In this document: positions 1 through 8,717 of the stretch, piece by piece
Position numbering within the stretch: the first letter of the stretch is position 1
Layout: every line of letters begins with the position of its first letter
NCBI RefSeq assembly: GCF_002803095.1
Contig: NZ_PGLR01000033.1
Span: forward strand, 1-64,000
Direction of reading: 5' to 3'
Origin: Pseudomonas sp. ZH-FAD
GTDB lineage: Bacteria; Pseudomonadota; Gammaproteobacteria; Pseudomonadales; Pseudomonadaceae
DNA length: 64,000 nucleotides
The notes under the pieces: generated by a model
The model's database searches: none
What the model saw: the letters and a program-made list of their open reading frames with translations, nothing else
Told to the model about the DNA's origin: nothing
Made by a program: the position numbers and the translations under genes

Positions 1-62
1 CCATTGCACAGGCCGATCTGGATCGTGACGCGCTCTGTGGCGCTGAGTTCGTGATAGGACAT
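1..62 (-). CDS. IS30-family transposase, 5' end only
   Basis: An ATG at 62 (minus strand) opens a frame that runs off the left edge and begins MSYHELSATERVTIQIGL. This resembles the start of IS30-family transposases, which open with a short helix-turn-helix that binds the element ends before a DDE catalytic domain. Only about 20 residues are visible, so neither the catalytic triad nor gene integrity can be judged. The family call rests on this N-terminal signature and on the position of the gene just inside the break in a neighbouring gene. Confidence 0.65.
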   Translation of the reverse strand, partial: MSYHELSATERVTIQIGLCN

Positions 63-125
63 GGGGCAACACCTTACCGAAATGGTCGGGTGTTGCACTC
101 AGTTTTTGCGGCCGCCCTCTTTATC
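1..125 (-). mobile_element. Left end of an IS30-family insertion sequence
   Basis: The sequence between the broken guanylyltransferase frame (last family-like codon near 126) and the transposase start at 62 contains an inverted repeat, GCAACACC at about 65-72 and GGTGTTGC-like sequence at about 88-96. This is typical of an IS end. The exact junction and target duplication cannot be fixed because the other end lies outside the window. Confidence 0.6.
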
Positions 126-854
126 GGGTCGAATAAAAACACCATCAATTCGCTTGCCCGCCCAGCTCTTAACGCTAGCCTGAAGAATATCGGGTCTAAA
201 GCTCTCCAGAGCCGCTAGCCATACCGAGGCCTTGAGTACGAATAAGCCCGCATTCCAGTAGTAGCCGCCCTCATCCAGATAGGCTTGAGCGGTGTCCCGA
301 TCGGGCTTCTCGACAAAACGCTCAACGGTAGCAACTACCTCTTTGTCAGAAGTCACCTTGATATAGCCATAGCCCGTTTCAGGCCTGTCAGGCGTAATGC
401 CGAGGATGACAATGTTGCCTTCAACCGCAGATTCAACCGCCCGATACATCGCAACGCGGAAAGCCTCGTCGTCAGTGATGGCCTGATCCGCAGGGGTAAC
501 TACAAGGACTGGATCTGCTCCCGATTCGCGCGCAGCGAGGGCAGCCAGAGTCAGCGCTGGTGCGGTATTACGCCCTACCGGCTCTAGCAGGAATGTTGCA
601 TTGTCGACCCCAAGCTCCCTGAGTTGCTCTTGTGCCAAAAAGCGGTGTTCTTCATTGCATACGATGTAGGGCGAAGAAGGCGCATCATTTGACTCACTAC
701 CACCCAGAAGACGCTTGATGGACTGCTGGAACAAACTGTCGTTGCCTACCAGGCAAAGGAACTGCTTTGGAAAGCCTGACCGCGATAGCGGCCACAGTCG
801 CGTACCTGATCCGCCGCACAGTACTACTGGTTGAATAGGGTTAGTTGACGTCAT
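99..854 (-). pseudogene. Mannose-1-phosphate guanylyltransferase, truncated by IS insertion
   Basis: The intact enzyme (AlgA/WbpW/ManC family) makes GDP-mannose from GTP and mannose-1-phosphate for surface polysaccharides. The N-terminal nucleotidyltransferase domain is clear: GGSGTRLWPLSR at about residues 14-25, then PADQ and FVEKPD motifs. The family is usually about 480 residues, with a C-terminal beta-helix and often an isomerase domain. Here homology stops after RPDKE near residue 246 and the frame closes five codons later in IS sequence. The product is therefore about half length and lacks the end of the catalytic domain. The gene lies at the edge of what is the O-antigen locus in P. 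aeruginosa (next to ihfB). A second functional copy may exist elsewhere. Confidence 0.85.
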
Positions 855-898
855 GAAACATTGAACCTGTGTGGTGGGTACTGATCAAGGTAATGGCA

Positions 899-914
899 GG
901 CCGGTTTTCCGGCC
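899..914 (-). terminator. Short hairpin after the beta-CASP gene
   Basis: GGCCGG-TTTT-CCGGCC is a perfect 6-bp stem with a four-base loop about 70 bases beyond the stop of the beta-CASP gene. No T-run follows on either strand, so it is a weak terminator candidate. Confidence 0.35.
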
Positions 915-984
915 CAACCAAACTCTAGATAGAGCGACAAAGCCGCAGATTTACTGGGCGTGTCCGCAAAGGAATGGCAACGGC

Positions 985-2478
985 TCACCCCATCCCTGTC
1001 TCCTCATCAATGCCCGGTAACAGGATGTCCACATCACTGCTCTGGTCAACATAGCGTTCTCGCAATGCATCAGCCAAAGCACGTCTAGCCGGCTTGTCGC
1101 CGTGCACCAGACGAATTTCATTTGGCCACGCGCTCATGCGGGTGACAAACCTTACCAGCCCTAACTGATCGGCATGAGCTGAATAACCGCCTATGGTATG
1201 CACCTGAGCACGAATGTCATAGCGCTGCCCGTCAAATTCCACATAGCCACTACGCGGGCCAAAGCGCTGGATTTGCCTTCCTGGCGTGCCATCCGCCTGG
1301 TAGCCGACGAAGAGCACGTCATGCCGTGCATCTCCGAGCATGGCTTTCAGGTAGTTGACGATGCGCCCACTGGAGCACATACCGTTGCCTGCGATGACGA
1401 TAGCCGGCTGAGCGGTTTGCGTCAGGCGGTTGACCATCGCCAGGTGGGCCTGGTGGCTATCGACCGTTAGCAGGTTGCGGAAAGCCAGTGGGTTACGGCC
1501 TTTGGCCAATCGCGCCCTCGCCTCTGCATCCCAAAACTGATCAAGCTCGCGATAAACCGAAGTGAAGCGGCTGGCCAACGGAGAGTCGAGGATGATGGGC
1601 AAACTTGCCCACTCGAGGGCTGGCGCTTTACTGGTGTTCGGCCCGGAAGCACTCGACTGAGCCTTCGCTGACTCTTTCAGCGCTCTGCGATGGATGATGT
1701 CCTCAAGTTCGTAGAGCAGCTCTTGAGTGCGACCAATACTGAAGGCAGGGATCAGAACCGTGCCCTGGTTGCTCAGCGCATGTTCGAGCACTTTTTCCAG
1801 TCGCGCGCGACGACTGCGACGATCCTCATGCAGGCGGTCGCCGTAGGTGCTTTCGATGACCAGAATATCGGCTTTGTATGGGGCTTTAGGCGCCGGGAGG
1901 ATTGGCGCATGAGGTGCGCCCAGGTCGCCAGAGAACACGATGCGTTTCTTCTCGCCCGTCTCGGGGTAGTGCAGATCAACCTCGACGTAGGCCGAGCCGA
2001 GGATGTGGCCAGCACGCTGCAAACGAATGCGAGCGTTGAGCTGCGGCGTGTCGATTAAGCTGAACCACTGCTTGTAGGGCAAGGCGGCGATGCGCTGCTC
2101 GATCAGTTTGAGGTAGCGCTCGACTTGTTTCTGGTCGCGGCTGAAACCGAGCTTGAAGGCATCCTCGAGGACGATGGGTAACAACTTGGCCGACGGTTCG
2201 CTGCAGAGAATCGGTCCTTTGAAGCCAGCCGCTAACAAATAGGGTATGCGGCCCACGTGGTCGATATGAACATGAGTCGCGACCAGAGCCTTGATGCCGT
2301 CCAGAGAGAAGTCGATTGCGAGCCTGCCCGCGCCTGCCCGACCTTCAGGGGAAGTTTCAGCGCCTTGAAAGAGGCCGCAGTCAATCAGCAGTGCGTGCTC
2401 ATCATCCATCTGTAGCTGATGGCATGAGCCAGTCACACCTGTTACGGCGCCGTGATGAACAATGGAGGGGTGCCGCAC
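985..2478 (-). CDS. MBL-fold/beta-CASP metallohydrolase (RNA-processing type)
   Basis: This 497-residue protein has a metallo-beta-lactamase fold with a beta-CASP insert and a C-terminal RMMBL segment, the architecture of CPSF73-like and bacterial RNA-specificity nucleases. The metal site HVHIDH is at residues 69-74. Beta-CASP features include SIGRTQELLYEL, GNGMCSSGRI and GYQADGTPGR, and the C-terminal YSAHADQ supplies another metal ligand. The start is a GTG at 2478 with AGGGAT upstream. The expected activity is endo- or exonuclease on RNA, but the substrate is unknown. It lies between the O-antigen edge and ihfB, where P. aeruginosa has wzz. There is no sign of damage. Confidence 0.85.
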   Translation of the reverse strand: MRHPSIVHHGAVTGVTGSCHQLQMDDEHALLIDCGLFQGAETSPEGRAGAGRLAIDFSLDGIKALVATHVHIDHVGRIPYLLAAGFKGPILCSEPSAKLLPIVLEDAFKLGFSRDQKQVERYLKLIEQRIAALPYKQWFSLIDTPQLNARIRLQRAGHILGSAYVEVDLHYPETGEKKRIVFSGDLGAPHAPILPAPKAPYKADILVIESTYGDRLHEDRRSRRARLEKVLEHALSNQGTVLIPAFSIGRTQELLYELEDIIHRRALKESAKAQSSASGPNTSKAPALEWASLPIILDSPLASRFTSVYRELDQFWDAEARARLAKGRNPLAFRNLLTVDSHQAHLAMVNRLTQTAQPAIVIAGNGMCSSGRIVNYLKAMLGDARHDVLFVGYQADGTPGRQIQRFGPRSGYVEFDGQRYDIRAQVHTIGGYSAHADQLGLVRFVTRMSAWPNEIRLVHGDKPARRALADALRERYVDQSSDVDILLPGIDEETGMG

Positions 2479-2651
2479 GAGTCAATCCCTTAACGCTGGC
2501 AAAATTTAAAGGGACTCGGCCCAGTAGTGCGGATGACCGCTCAGAGAATGGTAATTAACTGAACCAGCTGGAAATTTGGCAACAGCGTGCCCTGTGAAAG
2601 CCCGCTCATTTTGCCGGTTTTCCATGATTTCGCAAGCATGACAAAGCGCAG

Positions 2652-2936
2652 TCACTCGTCCTCGTTGACCCGGTCGCGCAACTCCTTGCCTGGCTTGAAA
2701 TGCGGCACGAACTTGCCGTCCAGACGTACCGACTGACCGGTTTTCGGGTTACGTCCCACACGCGGTGCGCGGTAGTGCAGCGAGAAGCTGCCAAAGCCGC
2801 GAATTTCGATGCGATCCCCCGTGGCCAATGCCTGGGACATTTGCTCCAGCATGGTCTTGATGGCCAACTCAACATCCTTGGAGGACAGCTGACCCTGATG
2901 AGTGACAATTCTTTCGATCAACTCCGACTTGGTCAT
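2652..2936 (-). CDS. ihfB: Integration host factor subunit beta
   Basis: IhfB (HimD) pairs with IhfA to form a sequence-specific DNA-bending protein used in recombination, sigma-54 promoters and nucleoid structure. The 94-residue length is standard. The HU/IHF fold is evident, with RGFGSFSLHYR and the DNA-intercalating arm around GRNPKTGQ. The gene normally follows rpsA directly. Here a 1-kb stretch with a REP-associated transposase separates them, so ihfB may rely more on its own promoter. Same strand as rpsA. Confidence 0.97.
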   Translation of the reverse strand: MTKSELIERIVTHQGQLSSKDVELAIKTMLEQMSQALATGDRIEIRGFGSFSLHYRAPRVGRNPKTGQSVRLDGKFVPHFKPGKELRDRVNEDE

Positions 2937-3271
2937 GGTTTTCCCTTCTTTTTCAAGCGGCTAGAAGACTCGACGGTTCGGTTGTAGCACGCGGGTCAGC
3001 TTTTGAACAGCCCAAAAAACAAGGTGTTAGCGAGTTTTGCGGTTAGTTGTGAAAACGAGGGCTTTACGTAGGCGATCTACCTCGAGGTGAAGCTTTTGGG
3101 TATGGGCTCGATATTGCGGGATCGCCGCCATTCGCCGCGGGGCGCGGCTCCTACAGGGGGGAGCGTTGTTTTGCGGTTTGGTGTGGGAGCCCCGTCTCGG
3201 GGCGAAGCTTTCTCTGGCCCCTGGCTCGGTAAGCTAAGCTGAACTGGCGAACGCTAACGGAAGGGAATCCG
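2937..3271. repeat. Gene-free stretch with an inverted REP pair
   Basis: This 335-base interval upstream of ihfB holds two REP elements in opposite orientation, at 3131-3156 (TTCGCCGCGGGGCGCGGCTC) and 3181-3213 (GGGAGCCCCGTCTCGGGGCG). They lie directly 5' of the REP-associated transposase gene. The ihfB promoter should lie in the left part, but no convincing boxes were recognised. Confidence 0.8.
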
Positions 3272-3715
3272 ATGACTGAGAAACGCTACGCCGCGCATAA
3301 GCTTCGTGATGGACGCTGGTCCAGTAGCGGGCAAATCTATCTTGTCACTACCGTAACCAATGGTCGCATCCCTGTCTTTGCTGATTTCTCAGCGGCGCGC
3401 ACGCTCATACAAATCATTCGCCAGGATGAGCTGCTTGGATCGCACCAAACGCTCTGCTTTGTCGTGATGCCTGATCATCTGCATTGGCTGTTGCAACTGC
3501 AGAGTGAGGACCTGACCCGCTTGGTGGGCAGGGTCAAATCCATTTCCGCCAAGCGCCTGGGTAGGCCGATATGGCAAAAGGGATTCCATGATCATGCGTT
3601 GCGCCGGGAGGAGGATGTTCGGAGTGTGGCGAGATATGTGGTGGCAAATCCTTTAAGAGCTGGACTTGTGGAGCGAGCGGGTGATTATCCGCATTGGGAT
3701 GCGGTGTGGATATGA
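3272..3715 (+). CDS. REP-associated tyrosine transposase (RAYT)
   Basis: A 147-residue member of the IS200/IS605-related Y1 transposases that act on REP hairpins. The HUH motif is PDHLH with H69 and H71, and the likely nucleophile is Y122 in ARYVVANPLRAG. The length is normal for the family, and the frame is intact. The gene is on the plus strand, opposite to rpsA and ihfB. Two REPs lie on its 5' side and three on its 3' side, the usual RAYT arrangement. It is probably a single-copy domesticated transposase that spread REPs in this genome. Confidence 0.93.
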   Translation: MTEKRYAAHKLRDGRWSSSGQIYLVTTVTNGRIPVFADFSAARTLIQIIRQDELLGSHQTLCFVVMPDHLHWLLQLQSEDLTRLVGRVKSISAKRLGRPIWQKGFHDHALRREEDVRSVARYVVANPLRAGLVERAGDYPHWDAVWI

Positions 3716-3768
3716 GGGCGGTTGGGCGACGTTTTTGGGCATAGGCTTGGCATTGCTGGATGGCTACC

Positions 3769-3906
3769 ATTCGCCGCGAGGCGCGACTCCTACAGGGCAG
3801 CGTCGTTTGGTGGATTAGCGTAGGAGCCCCGCCTCGGGGCGAAGCTTTTTTTGGGCCGGGCGAAGATTGCGGGGCTGATGTTCGCGGCGGGGCGCCGCTC
3901 CTACAA
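3769..3906. repeat. Three REP elements 3' of the RAYT gene
   Basis: REP hairpins lie at 3769-3797, 3820-3851 (GTAGGAGCCCCGCCTCGGGG) and 3880-3906. They alternate in orientation and share the GGAGCC/GGCTCC core of the pair on the other side of the transposase gene. Together they bracket it. Confidence 0.85.
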
Positions 3907-3933
3907 GGGCGGTGTCACTGAGGATGCAGAAAT

Positions 3934-3963
3934 GAAAAAGGCGACCCGAGGGCCGCCTTTTTC
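3934..3963 (-). terminator. rpsA terminator
   Basis: On the minus strand GAAAAAGGCGGCCCTCGGG is followed by its complement and a run of Ts, about 20 bases after the rpsA stop. It is a canonical Rho-independent terminator and isolates rpsA transcription from the RAYT region and ihfB. Confidence 0.9.
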
Positions 3964-3982
3964 TTGGATGAATTACCCGAAC

Positions 3983-5665
3983 TTAGTTCTGGTTTTCCAT
4001 CTGGGCACGGATCAGATCACCAATGGTGGTCGGGCCGGTGCTTTCAACGTCTTGCTTGTTACGCAGTTCCTTCATCGCGTCCTTCTCGTCTTCAACGTCT
4101 TTCGACTTGACGGACAGGCTGATGACGCGGGACTTGCGGTCGACGCTGATGATCTTGGCTTCTACTTCGTCGCCTTCTTTCAGGACGTTGCGCGCGTCTT
4201 CAACGCGGTCACGGCTGATTTCGGAGGCTTTCAGAGTAGCTTCGATCTCGTTGCCCAGGTCGATGATGGCGCCCTTGGCGTCTACTTCTTTCACAACGCC
4301 ACGGACGATGGTGCCCTTGTCGTTGATCGAGACGTAGTTGCTGAACGGATCGTCTTCCAGCTGCTTGATGCCCAGGGAGATGCGCTCGCGCTCCGGGTCA
4401 ACCGACAGGATGACGGTTTCCAGCTCGTCGCCCTTCTTGAAGCGACGCACGGCTTCTTCGCCGGCTTCGTTCCAGGAGATGTCGGACAGGTGAACCAGGC
4501 CGTCGATGCCGCCGTCCAGACCAATGAAGATACCGAAATCGGTGATCGACTTGATGGTGCCGGAGATCTTGTCACCCTTGTTGAACTGACCGGAGAAGTC
4601 TTCCCACGGGTTGGTCTTGCACTGCTTGATACCCAGGGAGATACGACGACGCTCTTCGTCGATGTCCAGAACCATGACTTCCACTTCGTCGCCGACGTTG
4701 ACGACTTTCGACGGGTGGATGTTCTTGTTGGTCCAGTCCATTTCGGAAACGTGTACCAGGCCTTCCACGCCCTCTTCCAGCTCGGCGAAGCAGCCGTAGT
4801 CGGTGAGGTTGGTGACGCGGGCAACAACGCGGGTGTTTTCCGGGTAACGAGCCTTGATGGCAACCCATGGGTCTTCGCCCAGTTGCTTCAGGCCCAGGGA
4901 TACGCGGTTACGCTCGCGATCATACTTCAGAACCTTGACGTCGATCTCGTCGCCAACGTTGACGATCTCGGACGGGTGCTTGATGCGCTTCCAAGCCATG
5001 TCGGTGATGTGCAGCAGACCATCTACGCCGCCCAGGTCAACGAACGCACCGTAGTCGGTGAGGTTCTTGACGATACCTTTGACTTGCTGGCCTTCCTGCA
5101 GGGATTCCAGCAGAGCTTCGCGCTCGGCGCTGTTCTCGGCTTCCAGGACGCTGCGACGGGAAACGACAACGTTGTTGCGCTTCTGGTCCAGCTTGATGAC
5201 CTTGAATTCCAGCTCTTTGCCTTCCAGGTGAGTGGTATCACGCACCGGACGGACGTCAACCAGGGAACCCGGCAGGAACGCGCGGATGCCGTTGACGTCA
5301 ACAGTGAAGCCGCCTTTGACCTTACCGTTGATAACGCCCTTGACCACTTCTTCAGCGTTGAACGCAGCTTCCAGAACCAGCCAGGACTCAGCGCGCTTGG
5401 CTTTCTCGCGGGACAGCTTGGTTTCACCGAAGCCATCTTCAACCGCGTCCAGCGCAACGTGGACTTCGTCACCGACCTTGATGGTCAGCTCGCCTTGTTC
5501 GTTGAAGAACTGGTCGAGCGGGATGACGCCCTCGGACTTCAGGCCGGCGTGAACGGTAACCCAGTCACCGTCGATGTCGACCACGATACCGGTGATGATG
5601 GCGCCCGGCTGCATGTCGAGGGATTTCAGGCTTTCTTCAAATAGTTCTGCAAAGCTTTCGCTCAT
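3983..5665 (-). CDS. rpsA: 30S ribosomal protein S1
   Basis: S1 binds mRNA and helps load it on the 30S subunit. The 560 residues contain the usual six S1 (OB-fold) repeats. Repeats 3-6 are the best conserved, e.g. LTDYGAFVDLGGVDGLLH, LTDYGCFAELEEGVEGLV and ITDFGIFIGLDGGIDGLV. It closes the serC-to-rpsA supraoperon, 149 bases after cmk, and has its own strong terminator. A weak AGGA ribosome site and a hairpin upstream fit the known autogenous control of rpsA. Confidence 0.98.
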   Translation of the reverse strand: MSESFAELFEESLKSLDMQPGAIITGIVVDIDGDWVTVHAGLKSEGVIPLDQFFNEQGELTIKVGDEVHVALDAVEDGFGETKLSREKAKRAESWLVLEAAFNAEEVVKGVINGKVKGGFTVDVNGIRAFLPGSLVDVRPVRDTTHLEGKELEFKVIKLDQKRNNVVVSRRSVLEAENSAEREALLESLQEGQQVKGIVKNLTDYGAFVDLGGVDGLLHITDMAWKRIKHPSEIVNVGDEIDVKVLKYDRERNRVSLGLKQLGEDPWVAIKARYPENTRVVARVTNLTDYGCFAELEEGVEGLVHVSEMDWTNKNIHPSKVVNVGDEVEVMVLDIDEERRRISLGIKQCKTNPWEDFSGQFNKGDKISGTIKSITDFGIFIGLDGGIDGLVHLSDISWNEAGEEAVRRFKKGDELETVILSVDPERERISLGIKQLEDDPFSNYVSINDKGTIVRGVVKEVDAKGAIIDLGNEIEATLKASEISRDRVEDARNVLKEGDEVEAKIISVDRKSRVISLSVKSKDVEDEKDAMKELRNKQDVESTGPTTIGDLIRAQMENQN

Positions 5666-5684
5666 GTTGATTCCTGTTGATCAA

Positions 5685-5700
5685 GGGCGGGGATTCGCCC
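5685..5700 (-). promoter_or_regulatory. rpsA leader hairpin
   Basis: In the 149-base leader between cmk and rpsA, GGGCG-AATCCC-CGCCC forms a 5-bp stem about 20 bases before the start codon. In gammaproteobacteria the rpsA leader is structured and lets S1 repress its own translation. Assigning that role here is inference. Confidence 0.3.
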
Positions 5701-5814
5701 AAACCACACTCCAGACAATGTGGGTTCGTTCATGTGAAAAGAGGCCTGCAGGACTAGGACTGGTCTCCCGCATGCCTCCTGGCGGATTCAGCGATTTAAG
5801 GCAATCGAGAATCC

Positions 5815-6480
5815 TTAACCGGCGAGATCGCGATCAGCGACCTCGCGCAGAATTCGTTCAAGCACCTGCTCGATGGAAAGTTCGGTGGAATCCAGCACGA
5901 TTGCGTCGGCTGCCGGCTTGAGCGGAGCCACCGCGCGCTGGGTATCGCGCTCGTCGCGCGCCCGTATCTCGTCGAGAAGACTCGCGAGATTAACATCATC
6001 GCCCTTGGCCTTCAACTGCAAGTAGCGGCGACGGGCACGTTCCTCGGCGCTGGCGGTGAGGAAAATCTTCAGCGGCGCGTCGGCGAACACCACGGTGCCC
6101 ATGTCGCGACCGTCTGCCACCAGGCCTGGCATCTCCTGAAACGCGCGCTGACGCTGCAGCAGCGCTTCGCGTACGGCAGGCAGCGAGGCAACCATGGAAG
6201 CGCCCGCCCCTATCTGCTCGTTACGGATGGCGTCGGTCACCTCCTCGCCTTCGAGGATGATGCGCTTGTCGATGAACTGCACATCCAGATGCGCGGCCAG
6301 CTGCTTGAGCGACTCTTCGTTGGTCAGGTCGATGCCGTGGTTGCCAGCGGCGAAGGCCAGCAGGCGATAGAGCGCACCGGAGTCGAGCAGATTCCAGCCC
6401 AGTTGCTTGGCCAGCAGAGCGCAAAGCGTGCCCTTGCCCGACCCGCTCGGCCCGTCGACGGTGATTACCGGGGCGTTCAT
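5815..6480 (-). CDS. cmk: Cytidylate kinase
   Basis: Cmk phosphorylates CMP and dCMP with ATP. The P-loop GPSGSGKGT is at residues 10-18, and VADGRDMGTVVFADAPLK and the lid arginines in EERARRRY follow the family. The 221 residues are normal. The gene overlaps the end of tyrA/aroA by four bases (ATGA), indicating translational coupling in the supraoperon. Confidence 0.97.
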   Translation of the reverse strand: MNAPVITVDGPSGSGKGTLCALLAKQLGWNLLDSGALYRLLAFAAGNHGIDLTNEESLKQLAAHLDVQFIDKRIILEGEEVTDAIRNEQIGAGASMVASLPAVREALLQRQRAFQEMPGLVADGRDMGTVVFADAPLKIFLTASAEERARRRYLQLKAKGDDVNLASLLDEIRARDERDTQRAVAPLKPAADAIVLDSTELSIEQVLERILREVADRDLAG

Positions 6481-8717
6481 GCGTTGCCCTCTACGGCCAC
6501 GTTGATACCGACTTCAGCTGCCAGGGCAAGGAAGTTGGGGAAGGAGGTGGCGACGTTGGCGCAGTCGTGAATACGGATTGGCGCACTGGCGCGCAGCGAG
6601 GCGACGCTGAAGGACATGGCGATACGGTGATCGCCATGCGCCCAGACTTCGCCACCGCCAATGGCGCCGCCTTCGATGATGATGCCGTCCGGGGTCGGCT
6701 CGGCCTTCACGCCCAGCGCGATCAGGCCGTCGGCCATGACCTGGATACGGTCGGACTCTTTCACGCGCAGCTCTTCGGCGCCGCGCAACACGGTGCGACC
6801 TTCGGCACAGGCAGCGGCGACGAACAGTACCGGGAATTCATCGATGGCCAGCGGCACCAGGTCTTCCGGGATATCGATGCCTTTCAGCTTGGCCGCACGC
6901 ACGCGAATGTCGGCCACGGGCTCGCCGCCGACTTCACGCTGGTTTTCCAGGGTGATGTCGCCGCCCATCAGCTTGAGAATGTCGATCACGCCAGTGCGGG
7001 TCGGGTTGATGCCGACGTGCTCCAGCACCAGTTCGGAGCCTTCAGCGATGCTGGCAGCGACCAGGAAGAAAGCAGCCGAGGAAATATCCGCCGGCACTTC
7101 GATGCGCGTGGCGGTCAGCTTGTGGCCGGACTCGACGCTGGCAGTGCTGCCCTCGACGCTGACCGGGTAGCCGAAGCCGCGCAGCATGCGCTCGGTGTGA
7201 TCACGGGTCGGCGCCGGCTCGGTCACCGAGGTGTTGCCAGCGGCGTACAAGCCGGCCAGCAGCAGGCAGGATTTGACCTGGGCGCTGGCCATGGGCATTT
7301 CGTAGGCCATGCCGGTCAGGCGCTGACCGCCCTTGATGGTGAGCGGCGGACGGCCTTCCGGGCCAGTCTCGATCACCGCACCCATTTCACGCAGCGGCTT
7401 GGCCACGCGATTCATCGGGCGCTTGGACAGCGAAGCATCACCGGTCAAGGTGGTGTCGAACGGCTGCGCGGCCAACAAGCCGGAGAGCAAGCGCATGGAG
7501 GTGCCGGAGTTACCCATGTACAGCGGGCCGGCCGGTGCTTTCAGGCCATGCAGACCAACGCCATGAATGGTCACGCGGCCGTGGTGCGGGCCTTCGATGA
7601 CCACGCCCATATCGCGGAATGCCTGCAGCGTGGCCAGGGCGTCTTCACCCTCGAGGAAGCCTTCGACCTCGGTGGTGCCTTCGGCCAGCGAACCCAGCAT
7701 GATCGAGCGGTGCGAAATGGATTTGTCACCGGGTACGCGGATACGTCCAGCCAGCGAGCTACCAGGTTTTGCCAGGAAAATCAGATCGGTCGAGTGCATA
7801 GCGTCCACATAGGCCCTGCGGGCCAGAATTTTGCTGAAATGTTCGCGGGCCACGCGGGCGCGGGTGAACACGCCCAGCAGTTGATGCCCATCCCCGGCGT
7901 CGACCGCATCGCGCAAGGCGTCGAGGTCGTCGCGAAAAGCATCCAATGTGCGCAGCACGGCCTCGCGGTTGGCGAGGAAGATATCGTGCCACATCACCGG
8001 ATCACTGCCGGCGATCCGCGTGAAGTCGCGGAAACCGCCAGCGGCATAGCGGAAAATTTCCAGGTTCTCGCTGCGCTTGGCCAGCGAGTCGACCAGGGTA
8101 AAGGCCAGCAGGTGCGGCAGATGGCTGGTGGCGGCGAGCACCTGGTCGTGATGTTCGACCTCCATCGCCTCGACATCCGCCCCCAGCTCGCGCCACAGCC
8201 CTTCGACCAGCGCCAGAGCCGCCTCGTCGCTGTGCTCGCAGGGCGTCAGGATGACCTTGTGGCGCCGGAACAACTCGGCGTTGGCCGCCTCCACCCCGCT
8301 CTGCTCGGACCCCGCAATGGGATGACCAGGAACCAGACGCACAGCCTTGCCGGAAAATGCCAGACGCGCCGCGCGCACGACATTACCCTTGGCGCTACCG
8401 ACGTCGGTCAGCACGGCATTGCCGAGGTCCAGCGCGGCCAGTTGAGCGAGCACCTTCTCCATGGCCAGGATAGGCACTGCCAGCTGGATGACATCAGCCC
8501 CCTGACAGGCGGCAGCAAGGTCGCTCTCGCAACGATCGACAACGCCCAACTGCACCGCCAGACGACGCGATTCGGCATCCAGATCGACCCCCACCACCTC
8601 CCGGCACAGACCACGCTCACGCAGGCCCTTGGCGAAGGAGCCACCGATCAGGCCGAGGCCGACCACCACCAGGCGGCCGATCTTAGGAGCATTGGATTGC
8701 ACTGCAGTGACAGTCAC
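6477..8717 (-). CDS. aroA: Fused prephenate/cyclohexadienyl dehydrogenase and EPSP synthase
   Basis: A 746-residue bifunctional enzyme. Residues 1 to about 300 are TyrA, with the NAD(P)-binding GLGLIGGSFA near residue 20 and HPIAGSEQSG. They convert prephenate or arogenate toward tyrosine. From about residue 310 the protein is AroA, with PGDKSISHRS and NSGTSMRLLSG, joining phosphoenolpyruvate to shikimate-3-phosphate. The natural fusion is known in Pseudomonas. It overlaps hisC upstream and cmk downstream by four bases each. No inactivating change was seen. The AroA half looks like the class I (glyphosate-sensitive) type. Confidence 0.97.
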   Translation of the reverse strand: MTVTAVQSNAPKIGRLVVVGLGLIGGSFAKGLRERGLCREVVGVDLDAESRRLAVQLGVVDRCESDLAAACQGADVIQLAVPILAMEKVLAQLAALDLGNAVLTDVGSAKGNVVRAARLAFSGKAVRLVPGHPIAGSEQSGVEAANAELFRRHKVILTPCEHSDEAALALVEGLWRELGADVEAMEVEHHDQVLAATSHLPHLLAFTLVDSLAKRSENLEIFRYAAGGFRDFTRIAGSDPVMWHDIFLANREAVLRTLDAFRDDLDALRDAVDAGDGHQLLGVFTRARVAREHFSKILARRAYVDAMHSTDLIFLAKPGSSLAGRIRVPGDKSISHRSIMLGSLAEGTTEVEGFLEGEDALATLQAFRDMGVVIEGPHHGRVTIHGVGLHGLKAPAGPLYMGNSGTSMRLLSGLLAAQPFDTTLTGDASLSKRPMNRVAKPLREMGAVIETGPEGRPPLTIKGGQRLTGMAYEMPMASAQVKSCLLLAGLYAAGNTSVTEPAPTRDHTERMLRGFGYPVSVEGSTASVESGHKLTATRIEVPADISSAAFFLVAASIAEGSELVLEHVGINPTRTGVIDILKLMGGDITLENQREVGGEPVADIRVRAAKLKGIDIPEDLVPLAIDEFPVLFVAAACAEGRTVLRGAEELRVKESDRIQVMADGLIALGVKAEPTPDGIIIEGGAIGGGEVWAHGDHRIAMSFSVASLRASAPIRIHDCANVATSFPNFLALAAEVGINVAVEGNA

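Noticed and set aside
3851..5644. A 597-codon open frame on the plus strand opposite rpsA
   Set aside because: It is the antisense shadow of rpsA in GC-rich codons; it has no family motifs and ignores the S1 repeats that rpsA encodes.
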